Positions 43,881 to 52,861 of a stretch of 64,000 nt of DNA are shown in pieces; position 1 is the stretch's first letter, and the number at the start of each line of letters is the position of its first letter. The position numbers and the translations under genes are program-made. The DNA is from Fulvivirga marina (lineage in GTDB: Bacteria > Bacteroidota > Bacteroidia > Cytophagales > Cyclobacteriaceae). Below the pieces are notes generated by a model that was given only the letters and a program-made list of their open reading frames with translations, was not told the DNA's origin and searched no databases. The stretch is from positions 1-64,000 of the forward strand of contig NZ_JAEUGD010000016.1 of NCBI RefSeq assembly GCF_016775155.1, read 5' to 3'.

Positions 43881-45236
43881 TCAATGTTTTCCTAATGCTA
43901 TAAGTTTTTCAACATCATTGTTAATAGATAAGGTTAACAAAGTAGTGGCTGTACAAAATACAGGACTGGTTATACAATGATGTCCATTCCAACTTCCATC
44001 CTCATTTTGGATACTGATTAACCTTCCTGAAACATTGTTATACCACTTCTTCCAATCTTCATCCTGATTGATTATTAAGGATTCACCTGTTTGCAAATAA
44101 CTAAGAAACTCTTCACCCCCGTTATTTCCAAATCCTTGAATCACTCGATCCTCCTGCGCTGTTTCTTTAGCTGATTCATACACATGATAAGCTGTTGAGT
44201 ATTTTTGAGCTTCATCCTCACTATATCCAATCTTTGTCAGACTTTCAGCTGTTACAGGTTCGTTACTTTCTAGTTTCCCTTCCTTAACAGCCTTATCAAC
44301 TTCCTCCCTAACTTTTCTAGCTTCTTTAGCACTTGCCCTCACCGAGCCAGAAACGGCATATAACACTACACCTGCCCCCTTCTCTGCATTGACCTTTCCA
44401 GACGAGGCATCATAATTGTTTTTTTGATAATTCCTGGATCTCTCAAGTACAGTTTCATCTATGTCTGCACCTTCATATTCCGCCGATTCCAATGCATTGT
44501 TTGCTAAAGAAGACTGCAACACGCCAGCCCATCCGGAACCTTTGAAACTCCCATCCTGATCCTGCTGTTGTTGAATTTTATCAGCGCAAATATTCATGCA
44601 TCGCTGAACTCTCACCTTATCGGGATCATTTTCCTCCATCTCACTAACAATATTAGAAAAGAATTGAAGAGCCAGCACAGCATCAATATTACTTCCCAAT
44701 TTGGTTTGGATCTGGGTATTCGTTTCCGTCGTAATTTTCAGTTGATCATCGGTTGTAGACTCTACCGCCTTCAGTAAATATTCAAGTACATGTTTTAACT
44801 GAACTGAATAACCCCCATGCTGCAAAGTATTACCAGTCCTCAAAAAGGCCATTCCTACCATAGCCGTTGTAGCCGGATCAGCACTAACAGCATGAGGATC
44901 CATAATCCCTTGACTATAGTGACTCCCTGCTCCCCAACCTCCGTTGGAAAGTTCAGCTGCAGCCATCCAGGCAAGCCCCTTATCTATGGATAGCTCAATA
45001 TTTGTATCTGTATTAGTTATGTAACCCTGACTTGATGATTCCTCACCAAATAATGTTCTGAACACACACCCCTTTTCAGTGTAACAAACGGGGATTTCTT
45101 CTTGTACATCAGGGTAATGTACGTTATTAGTAACTGGCTGAGCGGTCGGCAATGTAATAAGTATAGAACCACCGACAGCAACTATTAGGCTAAAAGTTTT
45201 TAAAATCATCATATCTGTAAGCTTTTTGTTATACAT
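43881..45236 (-). CDS. Exported alpha/alpha-toroid protein (prenyltransferase/cyclase-repeat-like)
   Basis: The 451-residue product has a signal peptide (hydrophobic residues about 10-32; translation may start at Met1, Met9 or Met10). Residues about 80-450 carry toroid-type repeats with Gln/Asp-Gly-Gly-Trp-like turns: ELSNGGWGAGSHYSQG, QDQDGSFKGSGWAGV and IQNEDGSWNGHH. These resemble squalene-hopene cyclase or pectate-lyase-like toroids. The DXDD catalytic motif of cyclases is not visible, so an enzymatic role is doubtful. A helical insertion (about 295-375) rich in Ala/Lys/Glu interrupts the repeats. Two cysteines (CYTEKGC) follow the signal. Function unknown. Confidence 0.6.
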   Translation of the reverse strand: MYNKKLTDMMILKTFSLIVAVGGSILITLPTAQPVTNNVHYPDVQEEIPVCYTEKGCVFRTLFGEESSSQGYITNTDTNIELSIDKGLAWMAAAELSNGGWGAGSHYSQGIMDPHAVSADPATTAMVGMAFLRTGNTLQHGGYSVQLKHVLEYLLKAVESTTDDQLKITTETNTQIQTKLGSNIDAVLALQFFSNIVSEMEENDPDKVRVQRCMNICADKIQQQQDQDGSFKGSGWAGVLQSSLANNALESAEYEGADIDETVLERSRNYQKNNYDASSGKVNAEKGAGVVLYAVSGSVRASAKEARKVREEVDKAVKEGKLESNEPVTAESLTKIGYSEDEAQKYSTAYHVYESAKETAQEDRVIQGFGNNGGEEFLSYLQTGESLIINQDEDWKKWYNNVSGRLISIQNEDGSWNGHHCITSPVFCTATTLLTLSINNDVEKLIALGKH

Positions 45237-45286
45237 ATATGATGCTGCTAGATATGGTTATTCCATAACCCTTCAGAAAAAAAATG

Positions 45287-45544
45287 CTAAAACTTTCCTT
45301 TGAACTTTTCCTCCCAGTAATTCGCCTCTTTTTGAACCTCTATTCTTTTCTTCACTTCCGCTGATTGAAGTGTAGCACTCTTCTCACCTTTGGAGGTGGT
45401 ATGATAATAGCCACAGTCGGGACACCAATAAGTAGATGTTGGTCCACCACCGGAAGCTGTTCTATATTTAGCCTGAAGGTGAATGAGCGCTTCCTCAGCT
45501 TCTCCTTTCGAATGATAGCATACTTTATTACTTACACACTTCAT
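45287..45544 (-). CDS. Small zinc-ribbon-like protein
   Basis: This 85-residue protein has Cys3, Cys9 and His11 near the start and a CPDCGYYH knuckle (Cys41, Cys44, His48), so it probably binds zinc. Phages and Bacteroidota carry similar small proteins of unknown role. It stands alone between the toroid gene and a DUF6952-type gene. Confidence 0.6.
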   Translation of the reverse strand: MKCVSNKVCYHSKGEAEEALIHLQAKYRTASGGGPTSTYWCPDCGYYHTTSKGEKSATLQSAEVKKRIEVQKEANYWEEKFKGKF

Positions 45545-45598
45545 AATTCACCAACTTCCGGTAGTGTTAAATAGTTTCTGTAAATTTATATAAAAAAA

Positions 45599-45841
45599 TT
45601 AGCTTATTGATTCTCGTACCTTGCTCGTATAATCTCTTAATGCTGCCTTAAAATCAACATTATCATCTTTTATCTTATTGATAATATAGATAGCCGCAAA
45701 GACATGCGTTAATTTTTCACCCTCATCTGCTCCGTTTATCTCTATAGTCGACTCTTCCTCATTGATCAGCGCTTCTTCAGCAGCTATTAAGTCCTCAATA
45801 GTATAATTCTCTACCAAACGCTTTATTTCAGGTATTTTCAT
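45599..45841 (-). CDS. DUF6952-like small protein
   Basis: This 80-residue acidic, helical protein (MKIPEIKRLVENYTIEDLIA) matches a small Bacteroidota family that I recall as DUF6952. It starts 6 bp after the thioredoxin gene, a linkage I believe is common, so a redox-related partner role is inferred. Confidence 0.65.
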   Translation of the reverse strand: MKIPEIKRLVENYTIEDLIAAEEALINEEESTIEINGADEGEKLTHVFAAIYIINKIKDDNVDFKAALRDYTSKVRESIS

Positions 45842-45847
45842 TTGCTA

Positions 45848-46165
45848 TTAGTTTAATTTTTCCAATAATTCCAATACAGCCTCTTCTTTGCTGGAAGCAA
45901 CAGTATCAACCAACTCCCCATCCTTAAAGATTGCAAAGAAAGGAAGGTTAGTTACCCCAGCAACTTTCCTGGCATCAGGATTTTTTTCTGCATCCACGTC
46001 AATGAATGCTACATCAGAAAACCTTTCGTCATTGGACAGTCTTTTAAATTTAGGAGCAAAAAGCCTGCAACTGCCGCACCATCCGGCAAAATACTTTACT
46101 ACGGCTTTATTACCTTTGCTTATTTCGGTTTTAAAATTCTCATCGGTCAATACTTCTACTGCCAT
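45848..46165 (-). CDS. Thioredoxin-family protein with WCGSC active site
   Basis: The 105-residue protein covers a whole thioredoxin fold: strand VVKYFAGWCGSC with Cys30 and Cys33, DVDAEKNPD and cis-Pro in NLPFFAIF. The active site is CGSC rather than CGPC. No signal peptide is present, so it is cytoplasmic. It is followed by the DUF6952-like gene. Confidence 0.88.
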   Translation of the reverse strand: MAVEVLTDENFKTEISKGNKAVVKYFAGWCGSCRLFAPKFKRLSNDERFSDVAFIDVDAEKNPDARKVAGVTNLPFFAIFKDGELVDTVASSKEEAVLELLEKLN

Positions 46166-46384
46166 ATTTTACTTCTTTTATAATTTATAAAAACTACTAC
46201 TGCAAATCACTCTTAAAGACACCCGTTAAACTAATAAGTTAATAGCTGCTAAAATTAAGATATCTTTTCAGCCAAACCTCAGTCATACAACATCTTTGTC
46301 AATGATTACGCGAAAAAAGATATTTTCAGCTAGATTTGCTTTCGTTTTTAATGGATTGTTTCAATTGACTCATAATTATTATCT

Positions 46385-46987
46385 ATGGCACTTAAAACCT
46401 TCGTAAAAGTAAGTACTGTAAACAATTTATCTGATGCCCGTTATTGTGCAGGCATGGAGGTTAACCTTATTGGGTTTAACCTTGAAAAGGACAACAGCAA
46501 TTATATCTCTCCTGAAAATTATAATGAGCTAACCGAATGGCTATCTGGAGTACAATATGTTGGCGAATTTGAAGGGTATAGTAGCTCAGAAGTTATTGAA
46601 ACCATCGAAAATTATAATATTGATTATATACAGGTTGTAGATGTTACACAACTTGAAGCTCTTAAGACTCTCGATATTCCTTTAATACTTAAAACAGACT
46701 TAAACACCCTAGGGCAGCTACCTACAGATCTGGCAGTGGAATATTTACTAGTAACTTCTGGAGAAAATGAAATTTCTCAGGAGGAATTAAAAAAAATATC
46801 AGATGCAGCGGCTCACTACAAATTACTGTTAGGATCGGGTGTTACGGATCAAAACGCAGAGAGCATAGTACAGCAAACCAATGCTTATGGTATAGCTCTA
46901 CAAGGGGGTGATGAGCTTAGACCTGGATATAAAGACTATGATGAGCTGGCAGATATTCTGGAAGCACTTGAGGATGAGGATTACTAA
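46385..46987 (+). CDS. TrpF-like beta/alpha-barrel protein, active site probably lost
   Basis: The 200-residue protein resembles phosphoribosylanthranilate isomerase: KVSTVNNLSDARYCAGMEV aligns with the TrpF start KICGIT..DA..A, and LLLGSGVTDQNAESI and GIALQGGDELRPGYKD align with the phosphate-binding end. The usual catalytic Cys of KICG is replaced (KVST). No trp genes are nearby. It is probably a TrpF-fold protein with another role. Confidence 0.6.
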   Translation: MALKTFVKVSTVNNLSDARYCAGMEVNLIGFNLEKDNSNYISPENYNELTEWLSGVQYVGEFEGYSSSEVIETIENYNIDYIQVVDVTQLEALKTLDIPLILKTDLNTLGQLPTDLAVEYLLVTSGENEISQEELKKISDAAAHYKLLLGSGVTDQNAESIVQQTNAYGIALQGGDELRPGYKDYDELADILEALEDEDY

Positions 46988-47036
46988 GATTATTTCTCTC
47001 TATTGACCTTACTAACATCCCTAGGAATAGTCCTGC

Positions 47037-47870
47037 TTATTTCCTTCTGTTTCTTCCGGTACTTTTCCCTTTCTTTCTTTGAGCAACCTTGGTGTCTAGT
47101 AAATAAGCAAAACCAAGTCTGAAACCCATATTCCTACCTTTAACGGGATCAACAAAGGTTATATTACTAAATTGGGCGGGAGATTCTTTATATAGGTAAG
47201 AATGGCCTAACTCAAACCTGAAATCAACAATATATACTCCACCTCCTGTGGGTTCAAGGACCAAACCTGTGGCAAAGTTTATACCTAACTGCACTCTATT
47301 AGCATCTTCAATTACGAGTATACTTGGGTCATCGTTTTCGTTAGTGCCACCAAACTTAACGTCATATTCAAGTTCTTCAATATGACTTTCCAACAACTCA
47401 CCCGATTTCAATGTCCCATTCCCCTTCCACCAATAACTGATATTGGGTCCCAGACCTACAAAATATTTGAAACCTAAATTTTCACCAAAACTTCCTTTAA
47501 AATCCATTCGGTAAACTATGGGCAGATCAAAATGATGTGTAATAGACCTGTACTCCAATTCCGGATCTGATTTCGAAGCATCGCCTGTACCCTCTATTAC
47601 TTTTCCCTTTCTGGAATAAACAAAGTCCGTCTGAAGAAAAAATCTATCCCTTACTCGAAAAGCAACCGTAAAACCCCCAAAATAGCCATATAGCGGTTCA
47701 ATATCATAATATTCTTTAACTTGACTGTTATCATAACTGACCCATGACATCTGTCCACCTACACGGGGCCCGATAAGTATTTGCCCCAAAGAATCAATAC
47801 TAAATAATAAAGATGCTGCTAACATAAATAGCAACGAGCAGGAAAAACGTCTGTTGGCGATAAAGATCAT
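47037..47870 (-). CDS. Outer-membrane beta-barrel protein (PorT-like)
   Basis: The 277-residue product has a signal peptide (residues about 10-30) and alternates hydrophobic strands ending in aromatic residues (RFFLQTDFVYSRKG, FKYFVGLGPNISYWW, MGFRLGFAYLL). This is the eight-strand OmpA/PorT-type layout of Bacteroidota. The exact role is unknown. It is divergent from the T9SS surface locus, with 241 bp between. Confidence 0.7.
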   Translation of the reverse strand: MIFIANRRFSCSLLFMLAASLLFSIDSLGQILIGPRVGGQMSWVSYDNSQVKEYYDIEPLYGYFGGFTVAFRVRDRFFLQTDFVYSRKGKVIEGTGDASKSDPELEYRSITHHFDLPIVYRMDFKGSFGENLGFKYFVGLGPNISYWWKGNGTLKSGELLESHIEELEYDVKFGGTNENDDPSILVIEDANRVQLGINFATGLVLEPTGGGVYIVDFRFELGHSYLYKESPAQFSNITFVDPVKGRNMGFRLGFAYLLDTKVAQRKKGKSTGRNRRK

Positions 47871-48057
47871 TTGTAGATAAAAAAATTATATTTTGTATTC
47901 AGTAATTTTAAAGCCAACTTTATTAATTGAAAATTTAATGCAAACTTATTAATTTTGAGACAATTTATCATATTTTTTAGACTTGAAAAGGCTTTTATAA
48001 AAACAATTATCGCAAATAGGGCGTAGCTTAACTCCTAAAGGAGTATTCTGTAGATAA

Positions 48058-48065
48058 TAAATTTG
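48058..48065 (+). promoter_or_regulatory. Candidate -7 element for the T9SS surface locus
   Basis: TAAATTTG fits TAnnTTTG and lies 47 bp before the PorP ATG at 48112. A -33 element is not clear. Confidence 0.4.
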
Positions 48066-48111
48066 CATTTTTTTATGTTATTTGTATCTACGCGCATATT
48101 TAACACATGGA

Positions 48112-49410
48112 ATGGGCAAATTTTTTGGTATAGTATTTTTACTGTTACAGGCCTTTTTGCTGCATGCACAGCAGATTCCGGTTTATAATCATTATTATAA
48201 TAACCCATATCTGTTTAACCCAGCAGAAGTAGGATCTAACGGCTATTTGAACTTCACATTAAACCACCGCCAGCAATGGAGAGGCATCGAAGGCGCTCCT
48301 GTGGTATCTACACTTACTTTTGAGGCTCCATTTGATTATAAGCAGCATGCTTATGGGCTTACCATTCGCAATTATGAACGTGGTCTGATAACTACCAATG
48401 ATTTACTGGCTACCTATGCCTATACTGTATACCTCACAAAAGTCTCGAAAATATCCTTCGGGCTTTCTGCAGGGGTTACCAGTACTGATATAGATTTTGA
48501 TCAAATTGATGATCCGGACGACCCTGTTCTCGACGAATTTTTAAGGAACAATATTCAACCCATTGCAAACTTTGGATTTAAGCTTAAAACCAAGAGTGGT
48601 TTAAATCTGGGTATAACCATTCCTAAATTGTTTAAGCCAACCATTATAAGCACCCAAGACTTTCAAAATTATGAGTTTTCTCCCTTCGATGAGATACTCT
48701 TCTCTACATATTATAAAAAACGGATAGATAAGAAGATCGTAACCAGAAGAATTAAAGGTATACGTAGAAGAGTGGCTATTGAAGATGCCTATGCCCCATT
48801 ACAAATGTACCTTTTGTATCGCTACTCAAAGGTGACGGATGAACGGATTGAAGTGCTTTCTACGTTGCATTTACATGAAGATTTCTGGATTGGTGGAGGG
48901 TATCGACTTAATTATGGAGCCTTTGGGCTGGTAGGGTTTAATATTTCGTCGTTTTCGTTTGCTTACGCCTATGAACCCGCGAGTAACCTAGTAGATGGAT
49001 ACACCGCCGGAACTCATGAACTTCAATTAACCATTAATATTGGTGAACGCAAGAAGCTGGAAAGAACCAAGCCTATACTCAGAACTATTGAAAAAACAGA
49101 AACTCACAGAGCCAGGTATTCTGTTGAAGATATTTCTGAAGGTGGCGGTGAAGACAAGGGAAGTGATAGACCTAAGAAGTATTATGTAGTGATTAAAACC
49201 TTTAAAGATTTCGACTCAGCCGATGCTTTCGTGAGAAGGATGAAAGAGGAAAGAGAACTCTATACGAATATATTCTACAATAAAGTTGACAACAAATATC
49301 ATGTTTATACTTACCAAACATTCAAACTGAAAGAAGCCAATGAACAGAAAAGAGCCCTTCAGGAACTGACTAAGTATAAAAGTGTAACAATTATTGCCAT
49401 TGAGCAATAA
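48112..49410 (+). CDS. PorP/SprF-family outer-membrane protein with C-terminal SPOR-like domain
   Basis: The start is ATG 48112; the longer frame begins with TTG. The product has 432 residues. After a signal peptide (MGKFFGIVFLLLQAFLLHAQ) comes the PorP/SprF start (PVYNHYYNNPYLFNPAEVG), the signature of T9SS-linked beta-barrel proteins. The barrel spans to about residue 320. Residues about 355-432 (YYVVIKTFKDFDSADAFVRR; NKYHVYTYQTF) are SPOR-like, a peptidoglycan-binding fold, which would tether the barrel to the wall. PorP/SprF proteins are needed for secretion or anchoring of large adhesins. It lies directly upstream of the 1063-residue adhesin. Confidence 0.85.
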   Translation: MGKFFGIVFLLLQAFLLHAQQIPVYNHYYNNPYLFNPAEVGSNGYLNFTLNHRQQWRGIEGAPVVSTLTFEAPFDYKQHAYGLTIRNYERGLITTNDLLATYAYTVYLTKVSKISFGLSAGVTSTDIDFDQIDDPDDPVLDEFLRNNIQPIANFGFKLKTKSGLNLGITIPKLFKPTIISTQDFQNYEFSPFDEILFSTYYKKRIDKKIVTRRIKGIRRRVAIEDAYAPLQMYLLYRYSKVTDERIEVLSTLHLHEDFWIGGGYRLNYGAFGLVGFNISSFSFAYAYEPASNLVDGYTAGTHELQLTINIGERKKLERTKPILRTIEKTETHRARYSVEDISEGGGEDKGSDRPKKYYVVIKTFKDFDSADAFVRRMKEERELYTNIFYNKVDNKYHVYTYQTFKLKEANEQKRALQELTKYKSVTIIAIEQ

Positions 49411-49465
49411 TTACAAGGTTACCTTATGATATAAAGTAAGATACATACCTAACTACAACCAACGA

Positions 49466-52400
49466 ATGCACCTATACCTGAATATAAAAAAGCTGTATGA
49501 ACACCGGCTCAGGACGTTATTTATGCTTCTGTGTTTTATATTTATTGCAGGCACAACTTTGGCTCAGGCTCCTGTAGTCAGAGAAGTATCACCAAATAAG
49601 GCTTATGCAGGGCAAACGATTAGCATTAAAGGTCTTAATTTTAACGCTTCCTCAATTGTTTCATTTGGAGGTGCTTTAGGGAATGTGGTTTCAAGGACTA
49701 GCCAATTAATTGAGGTTGAGGTCCCGGCCTCTGCAACTTATGACCTTATTTCTGTAACCAACCTAAGTAACAATTTAACAGGTTATAGCCCTTTGCCTTT
49801 TCTATTAAGCTATGGAGGCCCCTCGGGCTTAACCGCTGCAGATTTTGAAACACAAATAGACTTTAATGCAAAATCAGGGTTATATGACCTTTGTGTCTGT
49901 GATTTTGATGGAGATGGGTTAAATGATATTATAGGTTCTAATTCAAAAGATAATAGTTTCACTATATTGAGAAACACCAGTACAGTGGGTTCGATTAGTT
50001 TTACATCAGTCCACCCTGCTATCGGTGCTCCTACACTCAATGTTAAATGTGGTGATCTGAATGGAGATGGCAAGCCAGAGGCTGTATTATCAGAGGGTAG
50101 TACAGGCAATAGGGTTTTTATTCTGAACAATAATTCAACTGTAGGTAACATTTCATTCACAGTGAATGGTGTATCTATATCAGGTAATTCAACAAAAAGA
50201 ATTGAAATTCATGACCTTGATCTGGATGGAAAACCAGAGCTTATTGTTGCAGACCAAGCCAGCAGTAAGGTATCCGTTCTTAAAAACACCACCAGCGGAG
50301 GTGTTGCAACCTTTGCTACTCCGGTAGATATTCCCATACCAAATGGTGATGTAAGCGGGGGTATAGTGGTCAATGATTTTAATATTGATCTGAAGCCTGA
50401 TATTATCACTAACAACTTTTTGAAGGATGGAAAACTATTCTTCTCAGAAAATAATAGTACCATTGGCAACCTTCAACTAAGCACTTTTCATTTTACTGAT
50501 ATTGGGGGAACCCTTGCCAACCTTAAGTCAGCAGATTTTAATAATGATAAAAAGCTAGAGCTTCTGGCAACTCGTTACCTTAGCAACGACATTAGCATCA
50601 TGCCCAACCAGGCCACAAAAGGTAGTGCCTTAACTTTTGGTAGTCCGACTTCGGTAGGCACAGCGCTAGTTCCCTGGGGCTTAGATATAGGAGACCTGGA
50701 TGGCGACTCCAAGCCAGATGTCCTTGTTGCAACTCTTGGAAGCACCAAGGCATTGACCGTTCTGAATAATAACAGCTCAGGCTCTATTTCTTTTCAAAAA
50801 CTAGACCTGGGTGTAACCTATATCAATAGGAATGTCCGATCCGAGGATATAGACGGGGATGGAAAACCAGACATTGTATTTACGAGCGTAGATGACGATA
50901 GCAATGGCGTACCAGCCTCAAAGATCTCAATTATCAGGAATGCCAATTGTATTAAACCGGTCATAGATCCTCCGGGACCAATGACAGTATGTACGGGCAA
51001 CCCTCTTAGGCTTACCACCCAGGAAGTTAGTGGAGCAACTTACACATGGTACAGAGATGGAAGCCCCCTACCCGACACAGATCCATTTATTGATGTTACC
51101 ACTTCAGGGTCTTACACCGTAGTGCTTGATGAAGCCGGCTCTTGTTCTGAAACATCTGATGCTATAACAGTAACTGTACAAGCACCCGGAACTATCGGAT
51201 CCCCAACAGTAAATGACCCAGGCCCTGTATGTATAGGCGAGACATTAAATCTTAGTGCAACAACTATTGCTGGGTTGACTTATAATTGGGAAGGTCCCGA
51301 AGGATTTTCTGCCACTGGCAATCCAGTTACACTTCCTGACTTTAGGTTTATCAATACGGGTATTTACTATCTACATGTATACTCTGGAACTTGCCTTTTG
51401 GAAACAAAAGAAATTACTATTGACGCCGTGTCGGCTCCAGATTTTTTCTTAGGAGGTGCATCAGGAGCGAGCCAATGTGAAGGTGATAATGTGACGCTAA
51501 CTATTTCACCCACTTCAGGAAGTTATACTTACCAATGGTTTAAAGATAACAGTCCAATTGCTGGCGCAACGTCTTCATCATATTCTGCAACCAGTTCAGG
51601 TTCCTACAAAGCTTCCATTAAATACGATGCTTCCTGCCCTGCATTGAGTACTGATCCGGTAAGTTTAACCTTCTTCCCAACCCCACAATCTCAATTTGAT
51701 GGCCCCGTTTCGGCATGCGCAAGTCAAAATGTCACTTTCACCAATCAGTCAACGGTTGCTTCAGGAGCAACTGCTCAATATATGTGGGACTTCGGGGATG
51801 GTACTACTTCATTATCAAAAAATCCATCACCACATGTTTATCAAGAAGGGTCATATACAGTTACTCTAACTGTTAAATATATTGGATTGACATGCGAGGA
51901 TACCTCAACAAAGTCTATCACTGTGAAGTCAGGTCTTAATCCTGAAATAAACTCAACTACCGATGTCCTTTGTGCAGGTGAAAGCGCAGAATTAACCCTT
52001 TCACAAAGCTTTGAAAGTTATGCCTGGAGTACAGGAGAAACTACAACGAATATTACCGTAGATCAATCAGGCACCTACTCTGTAACCGTTTCTGATGCCA
52101 CCGGATGTGAAGGAAGTGCAAATATCACACTTAAGGCTTTTCCAGACCCGGAAGTTATCATAACAGCTGATAGATTAAGCGTCGCTCCGGGTGAAACCGT
52201 ACAATTAGAAGCTACTGGCTTACAAACGTATAGTTGGACTCCAGCGGAGTCCTTGGATGATCCTACTATATCAAATCCTACAGCCACAATAAAGGAAACT
52301 ACAGAGTTTAGTGTAAGCGGCAAGGATGCCAATGGCTGTACCGGAGAGTCAGCAATCACCATTTTTAGCCAAACAGATCTTATTGGCAACCTACTGAAGC

Positions 52401-52657
52401 CTAAAAATTTCTTCTCACCAAATACCAGCGATAACATCAATGCAGTATGGCTGATAGAAAAAATTGAGCAATTTCCCCAATGTGGGGTTACCATTGTCGA
52501 TCAAACTGGAAATATACTATTAGAGGAAAAACCCTATTTGAATAATTGGGATGGAACAGCTCATGGACAAAAACTCCCTAGTGGGGTATATTATTATGTA
52601 ATTAAATGTGATGATGATGAAATTGTTAAATCGGGCAGCATAACCTTACTTCGGTAA
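49466..52657 (+). CDS. Large T9SS-secreted surface protein (IPT/TIG, FG-GAP, PKD, type B CTD)
   Basis: The 1063-residue protein has a signal peptide (a second Met20 start at 49523 is possible). Residues about 34-110 are IPT/TIG (YAGQTISIKGLNF). Several FG-GAP/VCBS-like repeats follow (DFDGDGLNDI, DLNGDGKPEA, DLDLDGKPEL, DLDGDSKPDV, DIDGDGKPDI) to about 490, a propeller that binds calcium. Ig-like domains fill about 495-950, with a PKD motif YMWDFGDGTTS at about 770. The C-terminus (975-1063, FFSPNTSDNINAVW, YYYVIK) is the gliding-motility-associated type B T9SS domain. A surface adhesin role is inferred. The gene follows the PorP/SPOR gene by 55 bp and precedes the 2059-residue adhesin. Confidence 0.88.
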   Translation: MHLYLNIKKLYEHRLRTLFMLLCFIFIAGTTLAQAPVVREVSPNKAYAGQTISIKGLNFNASSIVSFGGALGNVVSRTSQLIEVEVPASATYDLISVTNLSNNLTGYSPLPFLLSYGGPSGLTAADFETQIDFNAKSGLYDLCVCDFDGDGLNDIIGSNSKDNSFTILRNTSTVGSISFTSVHPAIGAPTLNVKCGDLNGDGKPEAVLSEGSTGNRVFILNNNSTVGNISFTVNGVSISGNSTKRIEIHDLDLDGKPELIVADQASSKVSVLKNTTSGGVATFATPVDIPIPNGDVSGGIVVNDFNIDLKPDIITNNFLKDGKLFFSENNSTIGNLQLSTFHFTDIGGTLANLKSADFNNDKKLELLATRYLSNDISIMPNQATKGSALTFGSPTSVGTALVPWGLDIGDLDGDSKPDVLVATLGSTKALTVLNNNSSGSISFQKLDLGVTYINRNVRSEDIDGDGKPDIVFTSVDDDSNGVPASKISIIRNANCIKPVIDPPGPMTVCTGNPLRLTTQEVSGATYTWYRDGSPLPDTDPFIDVTTSGSYTVVLDEAGSCSETSDAITVTVQAPGTIGSPTVNDPGPVCIGETLNLSATTIAGLTYNWEGPEGFSATGNPVTLPDFRFINTGIYYLHVYSGTCLLETKEITIDAVSAPDFFLGGASGASQCEGDNVTLTISPTSGSYTYQWFKDNSPIAGATSSSYSATSSGSYKASIKYDASCPALSTDPVSLTFFPTPQSQFDGPVSACASQNVTFTNQSTVASGATAQYMWDFGDGTTSLSKNPSPHVYQEGSYTVTLTVKYIGLTCEDTSTKSITVKSGLNPEINSTTDVLCAGESAELTLSQSFESYAWSTGETTTNITVDQSGTYSVTVSDATGCEGSANITLKAFPDPEVIITADRLSVAPGETVQLEATGLQTYSWTPAESLDDPTISNPTATIKETTEFSVSGKDANGCTGESAITIFSQTDLIGNLLKPKNFFSPNTSDNINAVWLIEKIEQFPQCGVTIVDQTGNILLEEKPYLNNWDGTAHGQKLPSGVYYYVIKCDDDEIVKSGSITLLR

Positions 52658-52861
52658 AACATGCTAAAAACACAAGAAATTAACCTAACTTCCTTAAAAT
52701 CAGTCAATTTGATAACCGTTATACATTTAACTTTACAATTTTCTTACAAGGAGAGTTACCTTTTTTAAAGGAGAGTTATATAAAAATAAGAATTAAATGC
52801 TTATTTGCAGGTTGTTCTATAGATTGGCTGATCTAAGTGAAGAATAAACACTACCCTAATT

